NCBI GenBank assembly: GCA_020632715.1
Contig: JACKFA010000005.1
Span: 310,001-374,000, forward strand
DNA length: 64,000 nt
Direction of reading: 5' to 3'
Source: Deltaproteobacteria bacterium
GTDB taxonomy: Bacteria; Myxococcota_A; UBA9042; PHBI01
Under the pieces are notes generated by a model, which was not told the DNA's origin, searched no databases, and was given only the letters and a program-made list of their open reading frames with translations. The first letter of the stretch is position 1; each line of letters starts with the position of its first letter. Position numbers and translations under genes: made by a program. This document shows, piece after piece, positions 53,001-61,059 of this stretch.

Positions 53001-56000
53001 TCTCGGACTGCGGCGAGCGCTACACCGACGACGACGACGTGCGCGAGGCCTGCCCGTCGGGGAGCCGCGTCGTCTTCTTCACGGTCGACAGCAGCAAGCT
53101 CAGCCAGGAGGAGATCGCGCAGCACAGCTGCCAGACGGATCGCTCGTGCCAGGACACGCTCAACTACTGGCTCGGCGCGGCGCAGCCCCTCATCAACGTC
53201 GATCCCAGCTACAAGTGCGACAACGGCGGCGCCTACTGCGACCTGAACCGCTACGACCTCCGCGACGGCAAGACCTTCTACCAGGCGGCGCAGCCCGAGG
53301 CCCTCTTCACGCCGTTCCGCGCGGCGCTGAACGACGCCTTCCGCTACCGGATCCGCTTCCAGAACCGGAGCGGCACGTCGGTCGGCTTCGCGCCGGACAT
53401 CTGCGTCCCGAACTCCGACCAGATCCCCTACTGCTACGACCCGGACGCCATCGAGGACCTCGCCGACCGCGTGGACTGCCTCCTCTCCATCTGGAACGAC
53501 GACGCCCTCTACCCGGCGCTCCAGACCAAGAGCGACTCGTCGAGCATCGCGGCCGTGGCGCAGCTCGAGGACTTCCTCGAGTTCGATTTCAGCTACGAGC
53601 AGAACTGCATCGACGACGACCCGAACCGCTGCACCAACTACCACGGCTTCGAGCGCCTCTTCTCGGAGCTCCTCATCATGATGGGCGACGAGTCGTACAC
53701 GCAGTCCTACGCGTCGCGCTTCGATCTCGCCGGCAACACCGAGCGGAGCTTCGAGGGCGAGCTCTTCGAGGACGGCGGCATCAACCTCTCCGGCATCGCC
53801 GGCAACGAGATGTACCTCCTCCATCAGGCCGTCGAGTACTACCAGGAGGCGCTCGACCGCTTCTACGGCCAGAGCAAGCTCATGTGGCTCGCCGTGACCG
53901 AGGACCTCGCCGAGCAGGCGGACCCGAGCGCGAACCACCGGAGGACCTTCGTCTCGCCGGAGACGGTCACGAGCTACTTCGAGCGCCTCCTGCGCGCGTC
54001 GACGCAGAAGTCGCGCGCGTGGAGCCAGATCGCCGAGCGCTACCAGGGCTTCGGCGAGCCGGAGCTCGCGCGGCGCGTCATCGAGCGCGCCTACACGGCG
54101 ACCTACCTCGAGTCGATCGCCATCGGGCGGCTCATGCAGCGGATCCGCGACTCCTTCCAGGCGAGCGACCGGCCGCAGATCGAGCAGGTCCTGCAGGACG
54201 GGCAGCGCCGCTACCGCATGGCGATGCTCGACATGCGCAACGTCTACAGCTCCATCAGCGACGACACGCAGGTCTTCGGGCTCGACCCCGACTACATCCC
54301 CTTCCCGACGCTGAACTCGGTGAACTTCTCGGAGGACAACGCCTTCCAGAAGCTCCTGAACCGCGCGAAGGAGCGCGTGTCCCTCGCGAAGGTGCGCGAG
54401 GAGACCGCGATCGCCCAGGACCGGAGCTACGACACCGACGCGGCCTCGTTCCAGTCGGAGCTGACGCGCATCCGGACGACCTACGAGTCGCAGCTCGGCG
54501 ACATCTGCGGCACGTTCCAGGCGAGCGACGGGCGGATCTACCCGGCCATCAAGAAGTACGCCTACCTCGACTCGCGCCTCGCCGTGCTCGGCGACCCGTG
54601 CGGCTTCGTCGGCAACGGCGCGCTCTACAGCGCGATGGTGCAGGTCGACAGCGTGGCGGTGGACCTCCAGCTCTACACGACGCGCTTCGGGAACACGCTG
54701 CAGTCCATCCAGAACGAGAGGGACCGCGTCGCCGCGCAGTGCGGGCTCATCGACGGGCTCGCGGCGTTCGTCGCGTGCAGCCAGGTCGGCCAGCACTGCG
54801 ACGACGTGCCGGACGACTACCCGGAGTTCGACTCGGACGTGCTCACGCTCGAGAACACGATCCGCGAGAGCCAGCTCATCCAGACCACGGCGCAGCGCGC
54901 GTTCCAGGCGGCGCAGACGATCGCTGAGCTCACGAAGTGCTCGGTGATCGTCGGCACGGCGTCCGGCGGGGACTGCGTCTTCAGCGGCGTGGCGCGCGGG
55001 ATCTTCGGGGTCGCGATGCTCTACAACGAGGAGGTCCAGGCCCTCCTCCAGGTGAAGATCAACAAGGCGCAGACGAGCATCGCGCAGATCCAGGGGGCGA
55101 CGGCCTACTGGCAGACCGAGAAGCAGTGCGACGCGATCCAGATCGACTCGAGCGCGCGCGTGAAGGACATGATGCTCAGCCTCTCCGAGACGCAGCTCGA
55201 GTCGCTGCGCGCGCAGTACTCGATGCAGCTCGCGCTCGCCGAGATCGAGCGCCTGCACAACCAGGCGACGCGCCTCCAGCTCGAGCAGGAGGAGGTCGAG
55301 CAGATGACCATCAACGTGGAGGCGGCGCGCAACGATCCCAACGTGCGGATCTACAAGAACGACGCCATCATCAACGCCGACTTCGCGTTCGACGACGCCC
55401 TCCAGCAGGTGTACCGGGCGACGCGCGTGTTCGAGTACTACACGAGCCAGTCGTACGCGGCGCGCGACCAGCTCTACCTCATCCGCATGGTGAGCTCGGG
55501 CGACTACAACCTCGAGAACTACCTGATCGGGCTCGAGAACGCGTTCGCGGAGTTCGAGGAGGCCTACGGCGAGCCGGACCTGCGCGTGCAGATGATCTCG
55601 CTCAAGAACGACATCCTCGCGATCCCGACGACCTACGACGACGGCACGACCATCCCGAGCGGCGACCGCACGACGATGCTGCGCGAGGCGCTGTCCGACC
55701 CGGCGAACCTCGACTCGAACGGGTACCTGACGTTCCCGTTCTCGACGGCGACCGACCAGCTCTCGCCGCTCACGCGCAACCACAAGATCTCGTACATCGA
55801 GGTCGACATGAACGTGAGCGACTGGGGCGAGGACGACATCGGCCGCGTCTACATCCGCCAGCTCGGCACGGCGACCGTCCGCGGGGTCGAGGACGACAAG
55901 CTCTTCTACCGCTTCGACCCGCGCACGGCCGTCGTCGACGTGTACTTCCAGGGCAACAAGAACGTCTTCGACAGCTCCGTCTACAAGAGCTACCGCTTCC

Positions 56001-56137
56001 GCGACCGGCCGTACGCGAACACCGCCTGGGAGCTCGTCATCAACCAGCGCGACGAGCCGGTGAACAAGGACATCGACCTGTCCACGCTGACAGACATCAA
56101 GATCTTCGTGTACTACACGGACTTCACGACATTTTGA
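50042..56137 (+). CDS. Giant lipoprotein with Cys-rich stem and TcA-like C-terminal region, 2031 aa
   Basis: The lipoprotein signal (LSILALLALLAVPAC) is followed by ~350 residues of Cys-rich modules like those in the 42853 and 56371 products. A long mixed domain (~380-1200) with further disulfides follows, then a helical region (~1200-1660). A coiled coil lies at ~1673-1768 (AQTSIAQIQGATAYWQTEKQ ... LEQEEVEQMTINVEAARND). The last ~260 residues follow TcA layout: FDDALQQVYRATRVFEYYTS, RMVSSGDYNLENYLIGLENA, HKISYIEVDMNVSDWG, ending TLTDIKIFVYYTDFTTF, comparable to the DIILHIRYT end of TcA proteins. Next to a TcB-TcC-like gene this suggests a divergent, membrane-anchored TcA. That is a layout resemblance, not a proven homology. 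Confidence 0.72.
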   Translation: MRASLLSILALLALLAVPACGDDGGSSCTKGTALCGCVDNACPGGSDLACVNDMCIAPGCDIGAEDCYCQSNGTCDTGLVCDGASDQCKSPAAVCTAGQEGCPCGTGDRCGINARGEELACQDSMCVATSCSPGDAGCTCIGGLTCVEGATCEGGYCVSDDCIAGSLNCPCQNGLCSPTLTCRDNAVCVDATGYSGGPCNSDGTCERGNQCVSGLCTPCLLGVAGCQCTDADKCVGGSTCANGQCLSASEVTGTVPDDPTCYTPCKKGFLDGSTWRACDSEGLMEGCVDDLVCREGSCLAADAEIPTCSHDYDCYDYQACMNGRCVSNCETDGDCLNGAECFMKVCRKTCTGTDQSNCTGDTYCDIQGDGSTGHCLAETPRPDGMEKQTEVLGGVVVSPKAFDLSNVTTSVTFTVENDSDAFTTVRVRKYEHLARFDDGTSESLTDYDDDDACDPASDCPLYWLQMAANGDEPVATQELSVLVEAHGKATIRVANAGGASAVSWTGTLQVITDNGPDTVTLTYAERPDGQWRGTAYYYNFFNDENLAAWAADRTNTQLQGKIRNAFMQRWSAFRRGDLTWDEMQAVMTGTETGSWENASEASDCLFDACYFYDGSSSGVGDYSSDTSLNPIPSGVTELPFAMNLFQPDPFTAPGTLRGRIESSGTLHYAGDPAVELVFESSPDNCDVTDQDGVCLSRIATFSAQIDVGGRYRTTDTDTTCAARAGDGYVQFAIPWLIPGFDRDTYSDDETGLLYRYECRDGVLPVDTTEAVDPDLALVDNLSLAASNPIPDGRTRHRTLTLLDGVLVNQSTMVIVFQEIMDSFLDEGDTSGIRAYGYLVLEKKPVDLDTEDDDRDGTPNDYEGSAVEDTRTDPDGILGVQCSADLLEEILGKNVALTANNAPKVISTLIDGVPSTASLDPITTSTAEQVHYFCEDTGRFDGGPFNETQHGISLGAGNTNNCALAFDGACEDGGPNSTSSQCALGADLSDCGERYTDDDDVREACPSGSRVVFFTVDSSKLSQEEIAQHSCQTDRSCQDTLNYWLGAAQPLINVDPSYKCDNGGAYCDLNRYDLRDGKTFYQAAQPEALFTPFRAALNDAFRYRIRFQNRSGTSVGFAPDICVPNSDQIPYCYDPDAIEDLADRVDCLLSIWNDDALYPALQTKSDSSSIAAVAQLEDFLEFDFSYEQNCIDDDPNRCTNYHGFERLFSELLIMMGDESYTQSYASRFDLAGNTERSFEGELFEDGGINLSGIAGNEMYLLHQAVEYYQEALDRFYGQSKLMWLAVTEDLAEQADPSANHRRTFVSPETVTSYFERLLRASTQKSRAWSQIAERYQGFGEPELARRVIERAYTATYLESIAIGRLMQRIRDSFQASDRPQIEQVLQDGQRRYRMAMLDMRNVYSSISDDTQVFGLDPDYIPFPTLNSVNFSEDNAFQKLLNRAKERVSLAKVREETAIAQDRSYDTDAASFQSELTRIRTTYESQLGDICGTFQASDGRIYPAIKKYAYLDSRLAVLGDPCGFVGNGALYSAMVQVDSVAVDLQLYTTRFGNTLQSIQNERDRVAAQCGLIDGLAAFVACSQVGQHCDDVPDDYPEFDSDVLTLENTIRESQLIQTTAQRAFQAAQTIAELTKCSVIVGTASGGDCVFSGVARGIFGVAMLYNEEVQALLQVKINKAQTSIAQIQGATAYWQTEKQCDAIQIDSSARVKDMMLSLSETQLESLRAQYSMQLALAEIERLHNQATRLQLEQEEVEQMTINVEAARNDPNVRIYKNDAIINADFAFDDALQQVYRATRVFEYYTSQSYAARDQLYLIRMVSSGDYNLENYLIGLENAFAEFEEAYGEPDLRVQMISLKNDILAIPTTYDDGTTIPSGDRTTMLREALSDPANLDSNGYLTFPFSTATDQLSPLTRNHKISYIEVDMNVSDWGEDDIGRVYIRQLGTATVRGVEDDKLFYRFDPRTAVVDVYFQGNKNVFDSSVYKSYRFRDRPYANTAWELVINQRDEPVNKDIDLSTLTDIKIFVYYTDFTTF

Positions 56138-56198
56138 ACGCGCTCGCTCCAGGGCGCCTGGATGTGCCGCCCGGTGGCTCCACCTGGCTACGGCTGTT

Positions 56199-56273
56199 CG
56201 TAGGGGCGGCCCGCGTGGCCGCCCGCGGGACATCTCCGTCATTCCGGGCGGCCACGAGGGCCCCGCCCCTACG
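56199..56273. repeat. Inverted-repeat element (GTAGGGGCGG family)
   Basis: Left arm 56199-56225 and right arm 56245-56273 are near-perfect reverse complements (GTAGGGGCGG ... GGCCGCCCG), with a 19-base centre and a small mismatch bulge. Such GTAGGGGCGGCC palindromes occur as dispersed intergenic repeats in many bacteria (general knowledge). It lies between two lipoprotein genes and could also form a transcript-end hairpin for the upstream gene. Confidence 0.7.
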
Positions 56274-56370
56274 TCGCCACCACCAAGACGCCCGATGACC
56301 TTCGGGCGGCCACGCGGCGCGACCGGCAACTGATCGACACCGACCGAGAACTACCTGTGGAGAAGCTCGG

Positions 56371-59300
56371 ATGACCACCCTTCGATACGGCCTACGCGCG
56401 GCCCTGTGCCTCGCGGCGCTCGCCGCGCTCGGCGCCTGCGGCGACGACACGAAGACCGGCAGCCCCGACACCTACGACGGCCCCACCTGCCTGAGCACCA
56501 CCGGCTGCAACGCCGAGGCCGGCTACGAGGGCACCGTCTGCGTCGCGTCGCAGTGCGTCGCGTGCGAGACGACGGCCGACTGCGCCGCCGACTACGGCGA
56601 CACCGCGCGCTGCTCGGACGCCGGGCGCTGCGAGCTCTGCGACGGCGAGCTCGACTGCCCCTGCCTCGAGGGCGACGCCTGCACGAGCGGCACCTGCACC
56701 GCGGGGACCTGCCTCGACTGCGAGGCCGGCGCCATCGACTGCGCGTGCCAGGCGGGCGACGTCTGTGACGCAGGCGGGCGCTGCGCGAGCGGCGTCTGCG
56801 AGGTCTGCCCCGCGGGCGAGGCCGGCTGCCCCTGCGCCGAGACCGATCCCGCCTGCGGCGACGGCCTCGTCTGCATGAACGACGTGTGCGCCGCCGAGAC
56901 CTGCGACGAGGGCACGGTCGGCTGCCCCTGCGCGAGCGACGACACCTGCGACGACGGCCTCGGCTGCCACGACGACAACATGTGCTACACCTGCGCCGCC
57001 GACGCCGTCGGCTGCTCGTGCGACCCCGCCGCCGACGGCTGCTCGAACGGCCTCCTCTGCGACGGCGACGCCGGCTCCGAGACCTGCCGCGAGGAGCTCA
57101 CCTGCGAGACCGCCGGGTGCGCGGCGAACCAGCTCTGCACCGAGGACGCCGTCGGCGTCGACGCGCGCTGCCTCGCGGCGTGCGCGGGCGGCTACCACTG
57201 GAACGAGACGACCCAGCAGTGCGACGAGGCGTCGAACGCGAACTGCCTCGACGGCGACCCGAACAGCATCGCCGACGCCTGCGCCCTGGGGAACCGCGCC
57301 TGCGTCGAGAAGACCTCGACCGTCGACGCGCACTGCGGGGACTGCCTCTCGGGCTACCTCGAGGACACGTCGACCACGCCCGCGCAGTGCCGCGCCGTCG
57401 TCACGTGCCCGGACATCCTCGCGACCTGCGCGGCGCAGCACCGGACCTGCGAGGCCACCCCCGAGACGGACGCCGTCTGCGGCGCCTGCGACGGCCTGTA
57501 CGTCGAGGACGACGGCGCCTGCGTGCCCTCCGACCAGACGAACTGCCTCGCGAGCGACGACAACAGCATCCTCGCCGACTGCCAGGCCCTCCACCGCGTC
57601 TGCGAGGGCGCCATGCCGGCCGCGTGCGGCGGGTGCGAGAGCGGCTACGGCGTGAACCCGGCGACCGGCCTCTGCCAGCTCTACGGCAACTGCGCCGACC
57701 TCGGCTGCGCCTCGCTCGGGCGGGAGTGCGACGAGACGAGCGCGTTCGCGGCGTGCGGCGACTGCAAGCCGGGCCTCATCGACACGGACCCCGGCAACAC
57801 GGCGGCCGCGTGCCGCGACGCGCTGACCTGCTCGGACCTCGCCTGCGACGCCGGCCAGTACTGCGTCGTCTCCGAGACGCCCGGGGTCGACGCGAGCTGC
57901 GTGTCGTCGACGTGCGGCGACAACCAGGCGCTCGACACGACGGGCGCGTGCAAGAGCTGCGGCGACGCGGCGACGCAGTGCGTCAACGAGGGGCAGACGG
58001 GCCGCTGGTGGTACGCGACGCGCACGAACAACGCCTGCCTCTGCGAGACCGAGGACGGCTACTACTTCGACACCACGCTCTCTTCGTTGCCGCAGCCCTG
58101 CGATCAGGACGGTGACGGCTGGGTCCGCGCGAGCGCGGAGCCCTTCATCGAGCACCCGGACGAGGCCGTCCGGCAGAACGCGCGCTGCGATCTCCGGACC
58201 ATCTCGAGCGTGACCCTCCAGAACGAGTACAAGCAGCGCTACGAGGTGCTCCTCTGCGCGGAGGGGCCGGTCGCGGCGGCGCTCGGGAGCTGCACGGCGG
58301 CGCAGATCGTCGGCCTCTACGAGGACGCCGAGATCGACTCGGCCGCGGCGATGTCGGAGAACGCCGTGTCGTTCCCGGGCTACCTGCGCGGCGGCGTCGG
58401 GCGGCAGCTCCGCCCCGAGGAGGCCAACCCCGTGACGAAGTGGTGTGTCACGGACCGCGCCGACTACAACGCGAACGGCATCAAGGACATCGAGGAGACC
58501 GCGGGGATGACCGTCCCGAGCGGGATCACGCTCTCCGACGTCGAGGCGGCGCTGCTCCCCTTCGGCGTGTTCGGTGAGCTCCACAAGGTGACCTGGGAGG
58601 ACCGCCCCGGCGAGGACGCCGGCACGCTCGTCATCGCCGAGCGCTCGCGCTGCGACGCGAGCTTCGCGCTCGGCTACGACGAGTCCGGCGGCAGCACCTA
58701 CTGGAAGCAGTGCGCGCGCAACCGCCGCGGCGGCTACGACGCCGACGACCCCGAGCCCGGCTACGACCTCGCGGCCTGGTCGTGCGCAGCGGCGTCGGGG
58801 ACGTGCGACCCGCCGCCGGCGCTGACCGACGAGGTGCCCGACGGCGCGGACGTCCCGGCGCACGGCCTCTGCGAGGTGGCGCTGCCGCCGTCGGACGGCG
58901 TGTGGCGCGGGATGAGCCACCACAGCCAGTTCATGTGCGGGGCGGTGGTCGCGACCGCCGACGTGGACCAGCCCTACGAGATCGGGACGGGCGAGGTCTA
59001 CGACAAGAGCGCGGCGCTCGCCGGCAAGTGGGCGTTCAACGACTGCTACGTGGCGTGCCCGTCGGGCGACAACACCTGCGCCACGGACTGCGCGGGGAGC
59101 GCGTGCGCGCAGAGCAGCACGGCGGCGACCACGACGAACCCGGCGTCGCCGGTGCTCGCGTGCGCTCGGGTGCAGGCGTCGGCTGGCGACGTGGGGATGG
59201 TCGCGCGGCGCTACACGAGCGACACGGACGGCGCCGACGAGATGACCTACAGCTTGGGCTGCATCGACGAGTGGGAGATCTGGCCGCAGCTCTGCCCCGG

Positions 59301-59679
59301 CTACGAGGCGGCGCCGGCGGGCGGCGTCCAGGGCACGGTCGGGGACGGGCAGATCACCAAGTTCGGCGAGCTCGCGTGCGGGTGCTCGACGAACTTCGGC
59401 GGCCTCCAATGCGACGTCGGCTGCGGCGCGTCGGACGGCGCCATCGTGAGCGCCGACTACAGCATCGCGCCGCGGAGCGGCTGGTGGCTCTGCGCGGACA
59501 CGGCGACGACCGGCTTCCAGCCGGACGACGTGAGCAGCACGGAGGGCCCGGTGTTCACGGCCACCGACTCCGCGACCGGCGACACCTGGGTGCTCGAGGG
59601 GCAGATCCCCGTGGCGCCCCGCGCGCGCTCGCAGAGCTGTGGTGCGGCGGGTTGCGAGAGCGGGTGGTCGCTGCGATGA
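56371..59679 (+). CDS. Cys-rich EGF-like lipoprotein, 1102 aa
   Basis: The lipoprotein signal (LRAALCLAALAALGAC) is followed by ~540 residues of Cys-rich, EGF-like modules (CxxGxxGCPCxxxDTCDDGLGC, and longer modules with DPNSIADAC and CGDCLSGYLE). These resemble eukaryotic-type EGF/laminin repeats in spacing. The C-terminal ~500 residues hold unusual conserved-looking blocks: CDQDGDGWVRASAEPFIEHP, ADYNANGIKDIEETAGM (Ca-binding DxNxNG type), HHSQFMCGAVVATADVDQPY and a final CGCSTNFGGLQCDVGC EGF-like module. No enzyme domain is recognised. No sigma-54 site was seen upstream. It lies between the TcA-like gene and the fibre triplet and is probably another surface component of the locus. Confidence 0.85.
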   Translation: MTTLRYGLRAALCLAALAALGACGDDTKTGSPDTYDGPTCLSTTGCNAEAGYEGTVCVASQCVACETTADCAADYGDTARCSDAGRCELCDGELDCPCLEGDACTSGTCTAGTCLDCEAGAIDCACQAGDVCDAGGRCASGVCEVCPAGEAGCPCAETDPACGDGLVCMNDVCAAETCDEGTVGCPCASDDTCDDGLGCHDDNMCYTCAADAVGCSCDPAADGCSNGLLCDGDAGSETCREELTCETAGCAANQLCTEDAVGVDARCLAACAGGYHWNETTQQCDEASNANCLDGDPNSIADACALGNRACVEKTSTVDAHCGDCLSGYLEDTSTTPAQCRAVVTCPDILATCAAQHRTCEATPETDAVCGACDGLYVEDDGACVPSDQTNCLASDDNSILADCQALHRVCEGAMPAACGGCESGYGVNPATGLCQLYGNCADLGCASLGRECDETSAFAACGDCKPGLIDTDPGNTAAACRDALTCSDLACDAGQYCVVSETPGVDASCVSSTCGDNQALDTTGACKSCGDAATQCVNEGQTGRWWYATRTNNACLCETEDGYYFDTTLSSLPQPCDQDGDGWVRASAEPFIEHPDEAVRQNARCDLRTISSVTLQNEYKQRYEVLLCAEGPVAAALGSCTAAQIVGLYEDAEIDSAAAMSENAVSFPGYLRGGVGRQLRPEEANPVTKWCVTDRADYNANGIKDIEETAGMTVPSGITLSDVEAALLPFGVFGELHKVTWEDRPGEDAGTLVIAERSRCDASFALGYDESGGSTYWKQCARNRRGGYDADDPEPGYDLAAWSCAAASGTCDPPPALTDEVPDGADVPAHGLCEVALPPSDGVWRGMSHHSQFMCGAVVATADVDQPYEIGTGEVYDKSAALAGKWAFNDCYVACPSGDNTCATDCAGSACAQSSTAATTTNPASPVLACARVQASAGDVGMVARRYTSDTDGADEMTYSLGCIDEWEIWPQLCPGYEAAPAGGVQGTVGDGQITKFGELACGCSTNFGGLQCDVGCGASDGAIVSADYSIAPRSGWWLCADTATTGFQPDDVSSTEGPVFTATDSATGDTWVLEGQIPVAPRARSQSCGAAGCESGWSLR

Positions 59680-59743
59680 CGCGCCAGGAAACGAAAATGA
59701 ACGGCATTCACATCACGAACCGGACCTCGGTGGAGGTGACGCG

Positions 59744-61048
59744 ATGAGGCTCCAGCTCCTGGGCGCCGTCGGCGGCGTCGTCGGCGCGCTGCTCGCGTAC
59801 GTGGCGCTCGACGCGGCGCGGACGATGGCGTCGGCGGACAACATGGACACGACCGACCACCTGACGCAGGTGATCCCCTTCAACGGGCGCCTCGAACAGG
59901 ACGGCAGCGCCTACTCCGGCGACATCAAGATGCGCTTCAAGCTGTACGACGAGACCGGCTCGTCGCTCGGCTGGTCCGAGACCTGGGACGGCGCCGGCGG
60001 GCGCTCGTCCGTGAAGGTGCGGAAAGGGCGATTCTCGGTGCTGCTCGGGAAGTACACGGGCGGGATCGCGGACGTCACGAAGGACGCCGAGGAGGTCTAC
60101 GTCGGCGTCGAGGTGCAGAAGTCGACGGGCGGCTACGAGGCGCTCTTCGGGCAGCGCCGGCTCGAGACGGCCGCGTACGCGATCATCGCGTCGCAGTCGG
60201 CGAACCTCGACGTCGCGGGGTCGCTGACGGTCGGGAGCGCGACGAGCGTCGGCTCGGTGACGCTCTCGGGCGGCACGGCGACGGACGACGACGACCTCGA
60301 GGTCGGCGCCGACCTGAAGCTCACGACGGCGACGGCGCTCTACCTCGGCGTCGACGCCAACGGGAACCGCGCGGACGGCGCGCACGGCTTCACCTTCGGC
60401 GACGGGGCCGGCGGGCCGGGGGCGCAGCTCATGTACCGCGCGGACTCCGACAGCTGGGTGGCGGAGACCGGGAGCGACGCGCAGGACAACACCGACGCGA
60501 TGTCGATCTCGAGCGCGACGGGGGCGGTGGCGCTCGCGGGCGGCCTCGACGTCGCGGGGAACCTCACCGTGAAGGGGGACTTCACGGTCCCGAACGGGAA
60601 CGACCTCGTGCTCAAGGGGCAGGACGCGGTCGTGCTCGGGAAGGGCGAGGGCGGCTCGTACGACATCGTGTGGAAGGACCCGGACGGGAAGGAGATGACG
60701 ATGCGCTACAACGGGAGCCTCGGGAAGGTGAGCGTGTGCACCACCAACTGCGTCCACCCGATCTTCGGGGTCAACAGCGGCCTCGGCTCGAACCCGAAGG
60801 GCGTCGACATCGGCTTCGGCGACCTCTACCTGAACGGGACGCTGCGGCTCAAGACCGTCGCGCTCGGGGACCTGTCGGACTACGAGGCCGAGGGCAACGA
60901 CGCGGACAAGACCTACATCGCGTCGGCGGGCTGCCAGGAAGGGCGCCTCACGGCCGTGGTCGACAACGGGCAGCCCGCGATCTGCGTGTGCCTGCTCTCG
61001 ACGGGTGACGGCAGCGCCGGCGGCCGCGGCTACTACTGCTGGGAGTAG
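59744..61048 (+). CDS. Fibre-like exported protein 1, 434 aa
   Basis: This is the first of three tandem paralogues. An N-terminal hydrophobic segment (LLGAVGGVVGALLAYVALDA) acts as signal or anchor. Next is the ~110-residue beta-sandwich-like domain shared with the collagen-like protein (IPFNGRLEQDGSAYSGDIKM ... GRFSVLLGKY ... YVGVEV ... QRRLETAAYAI). Repetitive short beta segments follow (LDVAGSLTVGSATSVGSVTL, GNLTVKGDFTV), like trimeric tail-fibre or beta-solenoid shafts. The tip carries a four-Cys motif: GCQEGRLTAVVDNGQPAICV, C, then GRGYYCWE. ATG 59744 has a GGAGG site. A fibre with a disulfide-bonded tip is inferred. Confidence 0.85.
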   Translation: MRLQLLGAVGGVVGALLAYVALDAARTMASADNMDTTDHLTQVIPFNGRLEQDGSAYSGDIKMRFKLYDETGSSLGWSETWDGAGGRSSVKVRKGRFSVLLGKYTGGIADVTKDAEEVYVGVEVQKSTGGYEALFGQRRLETAAYAIIASQSANLDVAGSLTVGSATSVGSVTLSGGTATDDDDLEVGADLKLTTATALYLGVDANGNRADGAHGFTFGDGAGGPGAQLMYRADSDSWVAETGSDAQDNTDAMSISSATGAVALAGGLDVAGNLTVKGDFTVPNGNDLVLKGQDAVVLGKGEGGSYDIVWKDPDGKEMTMRYNGSLGKVSVCTTNCVHPIFGVNSGLGSNPKGVDIGFGDLYLNGTLRLKTVALGDLSDYEAEGNDADKTYIASAGCQEGRLTAVVDNGQPAICVCLLSTGDGSAGGRGYYCWE

Positions 61049-61059
61049 GGGGAACGACG

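Noticed and set aside
43506..56329. Very long minus-strand frames opposite the RHS and TcA-like genes (2147 and 2297 codons)
   Set aside because: They are Arg/Ala/Val/Asp-rich shadows of the plus-strand genes, open only because stops are rare at this GC. They have no domains.
59648..59668. Sigma-54 promoter before the fibre genes (TGGTGCG ... TTGC)
   Set aside because: The spacing is 5 rather than 4 bases, the match is weak and it lies inside the preceding gene without the enhancer-like site.
59690..59715. Third operator copy upstream of the fibre genes
   Set aside because: TGAACGGCATTCA is only a degenerate relative of the 15-bp palindrome, so it is mentioned as a possibility and not listed as a site.
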